A DNA stretch of 5,447 nucleotides. Origin: Hydrogenothermaceae bacterium. Lineage in GTDB: Bacteria; Aquificota; Aquificia; Aquificales; Hydrogenothermaceae. The notes under the pieces were generated by a model, which saw nothing but the letters and a program-made list of their open reading frames with translations, ran no database searches and was not told the origin of the DNA. Of this stretch, positions 1-5,447 are shown one piece after another. The stretch is from positions 1 through 5,447 of the forward strand of contig JALSSG010000014.1 in NCBI GenBank assembly GCA_026984355.1. Direction: 5' to 3'. The translations under genes were made by a program, and so were the position numbers. The stretch's first letter is position 1. Every line of letters begins with the position of its first letter.

Positions 1-1209
1 CTATATCTTGTTGAAGCTATAGATAATAGAGGGAATAAAGTCAGGAAAATATTTAGTATAGATGAAGAATCTCTTTTTCCTTATCTTGAATTTTCAAACC
101 TTACACCTTTAAAAATTCGAGAACTTCCAGAAATTTTTAAATATATAAATTTAAAAAGATTTAAAGGTAAACTAAGAAGGTCAGAAATAATAGAAGTTTT
201 AGAAAACTTACATCTTATTGTTAAATCTGGAATTCCTTTAAGTACTGGTATTTTAGACCTTGCAGATGATGCTCAAAATCCAGTTTTAAAAGATATGCTT
301 TATGATATAGCATTTAAAATACAAGGAGGTATGCTTTTATCACAGGCTACACAAAAATACAGAAAATACTTTTCAGATATTGTTATAACCTTATTTAAGA
401 TAGGAGAAGAAACAGGAAGTCTTGACCAGACATTAAAAGATGCTGCTGAACATTTGAAAAAAATCGATGATATTATATCAAAAACAAAACAAGCTCTTAT
501 ATATCCTATATTTGCAGTTATAGCAATATTTGGAGCTATTATATTCTGGGTAGTATATGTTCTTCCAAAACTTACAAAAATGTTTAAAGACCTTGGGATA
601 AAACTTCCAACGATTACCGAATATTTTTTAAGTATTTCTAATTTTTTAATAAGCTATGGGTTATATATCTTGATAGCTATATTTCTTGCCTTTTTCTTTC
701 TAAAAGTTGCTAAAGAAAAAAATGACAAAGTAAAGTACCATATAGATAAAATCTTTTTAAGAATACCCATTATTGGAACAGTTTTAAACAATTTTTATTA
801 TGCCTTCTTTTCAGAATACCTTAGACTCATGATAAAAGCAGGAATACCAATAAATAGAGCTCTTGATATATTAGCCAGTAGTTTAAGAAATTTTGTTTTT
901 AAAAACGCTATAAAAAATACAAAAATGAAAGTGGAAGAAGGATACAGTCTTGCAAACGCTCTTAAAGAAGAAGGAGTTTTTTCTCCTCTCATAACAAGAA
1001 TGATAGCAGTAGGAGAACAAACAGGAGGCCTTGAAGAGCAGTTAGACTATATATCTTCCTACTACTATTACAAAGTTGATTATACATCTCAGAATATAGC
1101 AAAGATGATAGAACCTATAATTATAAGTATTGTAGGACTGTTTTTACTTTTAGTGATAATCAGCATCATAGGACCTATATATGAACTTATAACAAAATTA
1201 AGCTCATAA
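1..1209 (+). CDS. Type II secretion system F family protein (GspF/PilC), 5' end cut by window
   Basis: Inner-membrane platform protein that couples the cytoplasmic assembly ATPase to pilin or pseudopilin assembly in type IV pili or type II secretion. The frame is open from base 1, giving 402 visible residues. Family members are about 400 long and start with a similar 'YxAxDxxGxxV' strand, here LYLVEAIDNRGNKV, so only a few N-terminal residues are missing. The internal ATG at 295 is not the start. Two T2SSF repeats are visible, at about residues 68-190 and 270-392. Each carries the family signature: GEETGSL at 135-141 and GEQTGGL at 338-344. Membrane helices lie near 168-188, 216-236 and 370-394, matching the three-helix topology. 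The sequence does not separate PilC from GspF, because partner genes would lie upstream, outside the window. The TAA stop is 1 bp from the stop of the converging MFS gene. Family assignment is very secure; the specific system is not. Confidence 0.95.
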   Translation, partial: LYLVEAIDNRGNKVRKIFSIDEESLFPYLEFSNLTPLKIRELPEIFKYINLKRFKGKLRRSEIIEVLENLHLIVKSGIPLSTGILDLADDAQNPVLKDMLYDIAFKIQGGMLLSQATQKYRKYFSDIVITLFKIGEETGSLDQTLKDAAEHLKKIDDIISKTKQALIYPIFAVIAIFGAIIFWVVYVLPKLTKMFKDLGIKLPTITEYFLSISNFLISYGLYILIAIFLAFFFLKVAKEKNDKVKYHIDKIFLRIPIIGTVLNNFYYAFFSEYLRLMIKAGIPINRALDILASSLRNFVFKNAIKNTKMKVEEGYSLANALKEEGVFSPLITRMIAVGEQTGGLEEQLDYISSYYYYKVDYTSQNIAKMIEPIIISIVGLFLLLVIISIIGPIYELITKLSS

Positions 1210-1210
1210 A

Positions 1211-2491
1211 TTACTTTTTTAAGGGTTCAAAGGCTGTTTCTTTTAAAGTAAGAGCAATAAACAGTGCTAATAAAGCTGCAGCTATTAAATAGTAAGCTGG
1301 AGCCATTAAATCACCTGTAGTTTTAATTAGATAAGTTACTACAAGAGGAGCTGTTCCACCAAACAAAGCAAGAGCAAGATTATAACCTACAGAATAAGCT
1401 GTGTTTCTTATCTTTGTTGGGAACATTTCAACTAAAACAGTAGGTACTGTTCCCATAAAACCAGATGTTATAAATGCAAAAGTCATATGAGCTATTAAAA
1501 TCTTTGAAATATCTCCAGATGAGATAAGTAAAAATAGAGGATATGCAAGTATAACAAGCATTAATATTGAGGAAATGATAATCTTTTTTCTTCCAATCAA
1601 ATCAGAAAGAAAAGCCATTATAGGAATAAAAATTACGAGAACAACCATACTTATTGTATTTATAGTAAGTGCCTTTGAGAAAGGAATACCAAGTATCTTA
1701 GAATAATAGGTAGTAAGATAAACAAACAATACATAAAAAGAAACTGCCTGAAGTGTAGAAAGACCTACATTTTTTAAAAACTCTTTAGGAGCAATTTTCA
1801 AAGTTTCTAAAAGAGGAAATCTTGCTATTTCCTCAGCTTCCTCTATTTCTTTAAATCCGGGTGTTTCTTCAATTTTTCTTCTAATATAAAAACCAAGAAT
1901 GCCTAAGGGAATTCCTACTAAGAAAGCCAATCTCCATCCAAAACTATAAAGACTTTCCTTGTCCATAAATCCTGTTATAACTGCTCCAACAGCTGAACCA
2001 AGTAATATACCTAAAACAGCCCCAAACAGACCAAAACTGCCTATAAGTCCTCTTCTATTTGGAGGTGCATGTTCTACTAAAAATGATACAGATGTTGTAT
2101 ATTCACCACCTACAGAAAGTCCTTGAAACAGTCTAAGTATTGTAAGTAAAACAGCTGCCCATATTCCTATCTGCTGATATGTTGGAAGAAGACCTATCAA
2201 GGTTGTAGCTATAGCCATTACAAGTATCGAAAGAGCAAGAGCCTGCTTTCTACCAAATTTATCTCCTATATGTCCAAAAACTAATGAACCTAAAGGCCTC
2301 ATAAAAAATCCAGCAGCAAAAACACCAAAAGTTTTTATCAAAGATATAGCAGGGTCATCAGATGGGAAAAACAAATCTGCAATTATAGGTGCAAGATAAC
2401 CATAAAGGGCAAAATCATACCACTCTAGAACATTTCCTATTGCACCAGCAGTAATAGTTCTTATAAGATTTTTATTGTATATAGTTATCAA
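1211..2491 (-). CDS. MFS transporter, metabolite:H+ symporter (MHS; ProP/KgtP/ShiA-like) family
   Basis: Inner-membrane proton-coupled secondary transporter of 426 residues with about 12 predicted helices, close to the length of KgtP, CitA and ShiA and shorter than ProP. MHS hallmarks are visible in order: GNVLEWYDFALYGYLAP at 19-35 in helix 1, RPLG at 65-68, motif A GHIGDKFGRK at 73-82, RLFQGLSVGGEY at 120-131, EHAPPNRRG at 140-148, a second-half motif A relative LSDLIGRKK at 295-303, and FPTKIRNTAYSVGYN at 357-371. Known family substrates include alpha-ketoglutarate, citrate, shikimate and proline/betaine; the sequence alone does not choose among them. The start is TTG, supported by GAGG 7 nt upstream and by the lack of a nearby in-frame ATG that would keep helix 1. 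The gene lies downstream of the porin operon but is separated from it by a terminator, so it is probably a single-gene unit. Family secure, substrate unknown. Confidence 0.93.
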   Translation of the reverse strand: MITIYNKNLIRTITAGAIGNVLEWYDFALYGYLAPIIADLFFPSDDPAISLIKTFGVFAAGFFMRPLGSLVFGHIGDKFGRKQALALSILVMAIATTLIGLLPTYQQIGIWAAVLLTILRLFQGLSVGGEYTTSVSFLVEHAPPNRRGLIGSFGLFGAVLGILLGSAVGAVITGFMDKESLYSFGWRLAFLVGIPLGILGFYIRRKIEETPGFKEIEEAEEIARFPLLETLKIAPKEFLKNVGLSTLQAVSFYVLFVYLTTYYSKILGIPFSKALTINTISMVVLVIFIPIMAFLSDLIGRKKIIISSILMLVILAYPLFLLISSGDISKILIAHMTFAFITSGFMGTVPTVLVEMFPTKIRNTAYSVGYNLALALFGGTAPLVVTYLIKTTGDLMAPAYYLIAAALLALFIALTLKETAFEPLKK

Positions 2492-2498
2492 TTACTTT

Positions 2499-2503
2499 CC
2501 TCT
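2499..2503 (-). promoter_or_regulatory. Ribosome binding site that supports the TTG start of the MFS gene
   Basis: On the minus strand AGAGG is followed after 7 nt by TTG at 2491-2489, and the next codons read ITIYNKNLIRT into helix 1. This spacing is normal and decides for the non-standard start. No comparable site precedes any later ATG in the first part of the gene. Confidence 0.65.
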
Positions 2504-2554
2504 TTTTAGGATTTTAAAATATTATTATTTTACTATAAGAAAGGTGGGTTAAAG

Positions 2555-2582
2555 AAATGCCCCTACGTAAGCAGGGGCTTTT
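2555..2582 (-). terminator. Intrinsic terminator of the dsrE-like/porin operon
   Basis: Perfect GCCCCT/AGGGGC arms lie at 2559-2564 and 2573-2578, beginning 8 nt after the porin stop codon. Read as minus-strand RNA, the stem extends through a G-U and a C-G pair to 8 bp with a UUAC tetraloop. It is preceded by AAAA and followed by ATTTCTTT. Read as plus-strand RNA, the same extension has an A-C mismatch, though a TTTT run follows. The hairpin is therefore better formed for leftward transcription, which matches the gene order. It insulates the MFS gene from the porin operon. Confidence 0.85.
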
Positions 2583-2586
2583 GAAA

Positions 2587-4023
2587 TTATGGGAAGAAGG
2601 CAAAGACTAACTGAGCAAGTATCTGGTCATTTTTATGGTCTTGGTATTTTTCTTTTACTTTTATGTATTCTATAGAAAATTTAGCAAATTCCTGATAGAA
2701 ATAGTAGTTTAATGTTATATGGAAAAGTTTCCATACATCACTGCCACCTTTTATAAGATTTCCATCTGAGTCAAATTTTGGTCTGTAATTTCCCTGAGCA
2801 TCAGGGTCAAAATATTCATACATTACAGCTATTTCTGGTCTTCCAAATAAAACTTTTTTAGGAAAAAGATATGCAAACTGCAACCACCATGCTTTAAGTT
2901 CTAAATCTTTTTTTGCTCCATCTCTAAATGGAGGAGGTATTGTTCCAGCTATCGGAGATATTGAATTAAAAATCTGTATATTTTTATTTTTCACATTCAT
3001 ATATTCTCCTCTCCATGTAAATGCTCCTTTATGACCAGAAAAGTCAACAGTGTATCCTTCTGCATCATATTTTGCACTATAGAGATTTCCGTATACAGGA
3101 GTTGCTGGGTCTTTAAATTCTCTTTTTTGAATAATATCATTTTGTGAGTAATAACTGGCACCTATTGTAAAATGTTTTCCCCTTCCAAAGTGGTTTCCTT
3201 TATAACCAAGTAATTTTGGATTTGCTTCAGGCCATATGTTATACTGCACTCTAACAAGTTTCAAAAATTCAGGATAGCCTACACCATCAGAGTTTGTAAT
3301 GCCTCTAAGTCCATCTCTCCATGCATTGTATAGACCTAGTTTATAATCAAAGTGTCCATTTGCTAAAAAACCCTGCATAACTACTCCAGGTGCTCTTGCT
3401 CCTGGTGCTTGGTCTATTCTATAAGCAAAAGGAAGAGGCGCACCTGCCATAAGCTTAAAAGCAATATCTGGATATAGTTCTTTTAAAACTCCTGCAAGTC
3501 CAAGGAACATAGACTTTTCAGCAAGGGGAAAAACTATATTATGCCAGTAAGGTAATCTTTCACTAAAAGGTCTTCCAAAAAATATTTTTTCTCTACCAAT
3601 CAAAAAGGTTGCATATTTCCATTTAGTATATGCCACAAAAGCATCAAATATTCTAAGCTTTTTATCGTCGGTTTTATATTTTCCAACAGGAGCAAGACCT
3701 GTATGTATCGTAAATCTCCAGTTGTCTAAAAACTTACCTATAAATAAAAATCTCAATCTCCTTATATAAAAGTTGTCTATAGTTCCATTAGTTTTTATAT
3801 CAGCACCGTTGAAAATTTTTATAGTGTCAGGTTGTTGTATATGAGCATATCTGCCCTGTATCCATATGCCAAGTCTCATTTTGTGAGCAATTTTTCTTGT
3901 CATGTTTGTTTCTTTAGGATTTCCAAACCATGGAAAATCTGGATTGTCAAGTATCCCAGCTTTGCAGTACATTACAGTAGATACTGTAGCTATTGTTGAT
4001 ATCAGTATTTTTTTTAGCATCAT
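2587..4023 (-). CDS. Outer-membrane porin, phosphate-selective porin O/P-like
   Basis: Probable outer-membrane beta-barrel channel for small, perhaps anionic, solutes; 478 residues. A Sec signal peptide is clear: MMLKK, a hydrophobic stretch to about residue 19, and likely cleavage after CKA at 20-22. The mature part has no cysteine and alternates short amphipathic aromatic-rich strands with polar turns, for example FYIRRLRFLFIGKF at 85-98, WRFTIHTGLAPVGKY at 102-116 and YATFLIGREKIFFGRPF at 137-153. It ends in strand-like segments YYFYQEFAKFSIEYIKV and AQLVFAFFP. The arginine-rich early strand and the 'IGREKIFFGRPF' stretch recall the OprO/OprP family, but this is pattern recognition, not a search. 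Two adjacent ATG codons are possible starts; the one at 4020 sits 7 nt from AGGAGG and the one at 4023 only 4 nt, so 4020 may be the real start. It is 10 bp downstream of the dsrE-like gene and surely co-transcribed with it. Solute specificity is unknown. Confidence 0.85.
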   Translation of the reverse strand: MMLKKILISTIATVSTVMYCKAGILDNPDFPWFGNPKETNMTRKIAHKMRLGIWIQGRYAHIQQPDTIKIFNGADIKTNGTIDNFYIRRLRFLFIGKFLDNWRFTIHTGLAPVGKYKTDDKKLRIFDAFVAYTKWKYATFLIGREKIFFGRPFSERLPYWHNIVFPLAEKSMFLGLAGVLKELYPDIAFKLMAGAPLPFAYRIDQAPGARAPGVVMQGFLANGHFDYKLGLYNAWRDGLRGITNSDGVGYPEFLKLVRVQYNIWPEANPKLLGYKGNHFGRGKHFTIGASYYSQNDIIQKREFKDPATPVYGNLYSAKYDAEGYTVDFSGHKGAFTWRGEYMNVKNKNIQIFNSISPIAGTIPPPFRDGAKKDLELKAWWLQFAYLFPKKVLFGRPEIAVMYEYFDPDAQGNYRPKFDSDGNLIKGGSDVWKLFHITLNYYFYQEFAKFSIEYIKVKEKYQDHKNDQILAQLVFAFFP

Positions 4024-4033
4024 TAACCCTCCT
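4024..4033 (-). promoter_or_regulatory. Ribosome binding site of the porin gene, abutting the upstream stop codon
   Basis: The whole 10-nt gap between the two genes of the operon is AGGAGGGTTA on the minus strand. The strong AGGAGG begins directly after the TAA of the dsrE-like gene, so ribosomes ending the first gene stop on top of the initiation site of the second. This suggests coupled translation. Spacing is 4 nt to the ATG at 4023 and 7 nt to the ATG at 4020. Confidence 0.8.
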
Positions 4034-4501
4034 TTACCATATTACTTTTAATTTGTATCCCTGTTTTTGTAGCTCATGAACTTTTACTACACCTGCTGGC
4101 ACAGGCTCAGCCCAATCTACAAGGTCTTTTTCTGTAACTCCTACTTTTTTCATTGTGTTTTTACATGCATAAAATTTGACTCCATACATAGCAAGTCCCT
4201 GTGCTTTTTGTCTTACTTTTTCAACATCTAAAAATTCAAAGGTAGGAGGAGTATAGTTCTTTATAAGAAACCCTATAGCTGGAGGTGTAAACACTACTAC
4301 TGCTATTTCTACTCTATTTGGGTCGTAGTTGTAGTATTTTAATATGTTTCCTATGACATTCATTGTTACTATCTGTCTTTTAACCTGAGGGTAGTCAAGT
4401 ACTATTACATATTTTTCTGGTTCTTCATAAAACTCTTCTTCAGCATAAGAAAGCCCAGAAAAAAATGAAAATAAAAAAAGTATTACAGTTATATAAACCA
4501 T
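4034..4501 (-). CDS. Secreted DsrE/DsrF-like family protein
   Basis: DsrE-fold protein of 155 residues with an export signal. The N terminus MVYITVILFLFSFFSGLSYA looks like a Sec signal peptide cleaved after residue 20, leaving an acidic mature start (EEEFYEEPEK). The rest follows the DsrE-like pattern: strand YVIVLDY at 31-37, a helix with MNVIGNILKYY, strand VEIAVVVF at 64-71, then GVKFYACKNTMKKVGV at 107-122 and a C-terminal PAGVVKVHELQKQGYKLKV. The single cysteine, Cys113 in 'YACKNT', sits where many family members keep their conserved cysteine. In DsrE/TusD-type proteins such a cysteine carries persulfide sulfur. Whether this exported version does so is inference. ATG is preceded by AAAAGGAGG with 6-nt spacing. 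It is the first gene of a two-gene operon with the porin. Family assignment is fairly secure, function open. Confidence 0.87.
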   Translation of the reverse strand: MVYITVILFLFSFFSGLSYAEEEFYEEPEKYVIVLDYPQVKRQIVTMNVIGNILKYYNYDPNRVEIAVVVFTPPAIGFLIKNYTPPTFEFLDVEKVRQKAQGLAMYGVKFYACKNTMKKVGVTEKDLVDWAEPVPAGVVKVHELQKQGYKLKVIW

Positions 4502-4526
4502 ACTGAACCTCCTTTTATTAGTGTTT

Positions 4527-4555
4527 ATGTAAACTATTTACAATAATCATGCCAA
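4527..4555 (-). promoter_or_regulatory. Possible promoter of the dsrE-like/porin operon
   Basis: On the minus strand TTGGCA (4555-4550) is followed after 17 nt by TTACAT (4532-4527). The -35 is good and the -10 weak. It would start transcription near 4520, with a leader of about 19 nt ending in the AAAAGGAGG ribosome binding site. The 15-bp palindrome at 4528-4542 would then lie over the -10 region, as expected for a repressor site. The region is very AT-rich, so other -10-like hexamers are present and this choice is tentative. Confidence 0.3.
4528..4542. promoter_or_regulatory. Perfect palindrome TGTAAA-CTA-TTTACA, candidate operator
   Basis: Two perfect 6-bp inverted half-sites (TGTAAA/TTTACA) are separated by 3 bp, about 27 bp upstream of the dsrE-like start codon. 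Size and symmetry fit a dimeric transcription factor site. It is not followed by a U-run and lies upstream of the ribosome binding site, so a terminator is unlikely. The cognate regulator is not recognised; the half-sites do not match FNR (TTGAT), and the CG centre of a CcpA site is missing. Confidence 0.45.
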
Positions 4556-4584
4556 TATAGTTTTTTATAGTATATATATTTGTA

Positions 4585-4600
4585 GTATAAGGTTTTATAC
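4585..4600. repeat. Inverted repeat GTATAA-GGTT-TTATAC in the divergent control region
   Basis: Perfect 6-bp arms around a 4-bp spacer lie between the two divergent genes. Its AT-only core arms make a chance origin more likely than for the other two elements nearby. It could be a minor operator or part of an overlapping AT-rich promoter stretch. Confidence 0.25.
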
Positions 4601-4632
4601 AGTTAGTTAATCCTTATTTATCTGTAATTTCT

Positions 4633-4669
4633 GTTCCATATTGGACAATTGATAGTTCCAAAAAGGACA
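4633..4669. promoter_or_regulatory. Tandem operator-like element: two copies of GTTCC-N5-GGACA, 22-bp period
   Basis: Copy 1 is GTTCC-ATATT-GGACA at 4633-4647 and copy 2 is GTTCC-AAAAA-GGACA at 4655-4669. Each copy contains the symmetric core TCC-N5-GGA. The ten defined bases are identical while the 5-bp centres and the 7-bp gap differ, as expected of protein binding sites. The 22-bp period puts both copies on nearly the same DNA face. The pair also sits inside a longer imperfect inverted repeat, TTTCTGT at 4628-4634 and ACAGAAA at 4667-4673. It ends 6 bp before the proposed -35 of the ATPase promoter, a typical activator position. The regulator is unknown; a metal-responsive one is a natural guess from the neighbouring gene. 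Confidence 0.55.
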
Positions 4670-4675
4670 GAAATC

Positions 4676-4704
4676 TTGTAATTGGCTATTTAAAGGCTTA
4701 TATT
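4676..4704 (+). promoter_or_regulatory. Likely sigma70-type promoter of the metal ATPase gene
   Basis: TTGTAA at 4676-4681 and TATATT at 4699-4704 are separated by exactly 17 bp. Transcription would begin near 4711, leaving a leader of about 26 nt that holds the AAAGGA ribosome binding site at 4725-4730. The -35 matches the consensus at four of six positions and the -10 at five of six. AT-richness raises the chance of a false match, but position and spacing are good. Confidence 0.45.
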
Positions 4705-4736
4705 TGTGTAGAAATTTTGATAAAAAAGGAAATAAA

Positions 4737-5447
4737 ATGGAAAAAGAACTAAAATCTCCTGTTTCTATTTCTTGTGAATGTAATATAGACATTACTGATG
4801 CTAAGGAATGTTTTCAATGTGGAATTCCAATTACTGGAAAACCTGTTGTTTATGAGGTAGATGGAAAGTCTGAGAATTTCTGCTGTTTTGGATGTTATCT
4901 TGTTTATAAAACTACAGGATTAAAGGGAGATGAAGGAACAGCGGTAGCTTTTTTAGGTAAGTTTGGTTTTGGTTATTTTTTAGCGATGTTGGTTTTTATG
5001 CTGTCTACCTATCTTTATGGAGCTCACTTTACACCAGATGATAAAGAAGCAATTATGTTTACTAATTTTGTTAAATACATAATATTGATTTTAGCTACTC
5101 CTGTTATGCTCCTTTTAGGTATTCCTATTTTGAGGAATGCTTTTAGTGGAAAAAGAATAAATCTAAATACTGATATGCTTATAGCTATAGGGGCATTTTC
5201 TGCTTATTTCCTTTCTGTTTATTCTGTTTTAACTGGAAAGAATTCTATATATTTTGAAACAGCTACTATGATTTTGGTTTTAGTTACGTTTGGAAGGTAT
5301 CTTGAAACATCTTCAAGGGCAAAGGCTTCTAATTTTATGAAAGAACTTCTTAATCTTTCACCAGAAAAAGCTATTGTTTTAAAAAATGGAAAAGAAATAG
5401 AAATTCCTGTAGAAAACATAAAAGTTGGTGATGTAGTTATTGTAAAG
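4737..5447 (+). CDS. Heavy-metal (probably Cu) P1B-type ATPase, N-terminal part, cut by window end
   Basis: ATP-driven metal exporter of the inner membrane; 237 residues are visible, with the phosphorylation and ATP-binding domains beyond the window. The N terminus is a Cys-rich metal-binding domain: C25xxC28-GIPITGKPV and then FCCFGC at 48-53, the pattern found in FixI/CcoI-type copper ATPases. An additional C13xC15 precedes it. Only about 20 residues separate Cys53 from the first helix, so no ferredoxin-like HMA domain fits there. Helices lie near 75-95, 110-136, 145-167 and 171-189, the last running into the P1B-type stretch YFETATMILVLVTFGRYLE. The start of the actuator domain follows, ending in KVGDVVIVK. 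The metal-defining CPC-type motif in helix 6 is not in view, so copper is inferred. ATG has AAAGGA 6 nt upstream; a TTG at 4704 is an unlikely alternative start. Transcribed divergently from the dsrE-like operon. Confidence 0.92.
   Translation, partial: MEKELKSPVSISCECNIDITDAKECFQCGIPITGKPVVYEVDGKSENFCCFGCYLVYKTTGLKGDEGTAVAFLGKFGFGYFLAMLVFMLSTYLYGAHFTPDDKEAIMFTNFVKYIILILATPVMLLLGIPILRNAFSGKRINLNTDMLIAIGAFSAYFLSVYSVLTGKNSIYFETATMILVLVTFGRYLETSSRAKASNFMKELLNLSPEKAIVLKNGKEIEIPVENIKVGDVVIVK

Noticed and set aside
798..992. 64-codon open frame on the minus strand
   Set aside because: It lies wholly inside the conserved second T2SSF repeat of the gspF/pilC gene and its translation shows no recognisable domain; it is a shadow frame.
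1211..1251. Inverted repeat TTACTTT / AAAGTAA near the convergent stops, as a possible terminator
   Set aside because: The arms are only 7 bp and AT-rich, the loop is 27 nt, and no suitable U-run follows; probably chance in AT-rich coding DNA.
3964..3975. VMYC at residues 17-20 of the porin as a lipoprotein lipobox
   Set aside because: Tyrosine at -1 does not fit a lipobox and a normal signal peptidase I site (CKA) follows; the rest looks like a beta-barrel.
4528..4542. Palindrome as a CcpA-type cre site
   Set aside because: The arms are similar but the characteristic central CG is absent, the spacing differs, and the apparent Gram-negative host does not use this system in the usual way.
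4704..4736. TTG at 4704 as an upstream start for the ATPase, adding 11 residues
   Set aside because: It has an AAAGG 7 nt before it, but it overlaps the likely -10 element and would precede the mapped-by-eye transcription start; the ATG at 4737 with AAAGGA is the better choice.
4607..4792. 61-codon minus-strand open frame covering the control region
   Set aside because: It starts inside the ATPase coding sequence, runs antisense through its promoter and operator-like boxes, and has no recognisable protein features.
5219..5419. 66-codon minus-strand open frame
   Set aside because: Antisense to the conserved helix and actuator region of the P1B ATPase; a shadow frame.
1..5447. CRISPR arrays, insertion sequences, tRNA or rRNA genes
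   Set aside because: No regularly spaced repeats of array size, no transposase-like reading frame or terminal inverted repeats, and no RNA gene cloverleaf or conserved rRNA stretch was seen.

Overview
This is an AT-rich window (roughly one third G+C by eye) from a Gram-negative bacterium with an outer membrane: it encodes a secreted beta-barrel porin and a T2SS/type IV pilus inner-membrane protein. Heavy use of ATA, AGA and AAA codons, a secreted DsrE-like sulfur-family protein, and the look of the porin suggest a chemolithotroph of the Aquificota (Hydrogenothermaceae/Sulfurihydrogenibium type). A Campylobacterota host is the main alternative. The taxonomy is an inference from style and was not tested by a search.

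Layout, left to right. (1) Positions 1-1209, + strand: a nearly complete GspF/PilC platform protein, missing only its first few residues. (2) Positions 1211-2491, - strand: an MFS transporter of the metabolite:H+ symporter (MHS) type, starting at TTG and converging on gspF/pilC with a 1-bp gap. (3) Around 2555-2582: an intrinsic terminator that ends the next operon. (4) Positions 2587-4501, - strand: a two-gene operon of a secreted DsrE-like protein followed 10 bp later by an outer-membrane porin resembling the phosphate-selective O/P type. (5) Positions 4502-4736: a 235-bp divergent control region with three separate symmetric elements. (6) Positions 4737-5447, + strand: the 5' third or so of a heavy-metal (probably copper) P1B-type ATPase with a Cys-rich FCCxGC N-terminal domain. 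It runs off the window.

How the genes may work together. The DsrE-like protein and the porin are almost certainly co-transcribed and both act in the envelope, so a joint role in taking up or handling a periplasmic (possibly sulfur or oxyanion) solute is plausible but unproven. The metal ATPase is divergent from them and may share the control region. Its best promoter candidate (TTGTAA-17 bp-TATATT) has a tandem repeat of GTTCC-N5-GGACA at 22-bp period just upstream of the -35 element. The MFS gene lies beyond the terminator and has its own ribosome binding site. The gspF/pilC gene belongs to a separate unit entering from the left.

No clearly new system is visible. The most interesting signals are the tandem 22-bp-spaced operator-like element before the ATPase and the secreted DsrE/porin gene pair.
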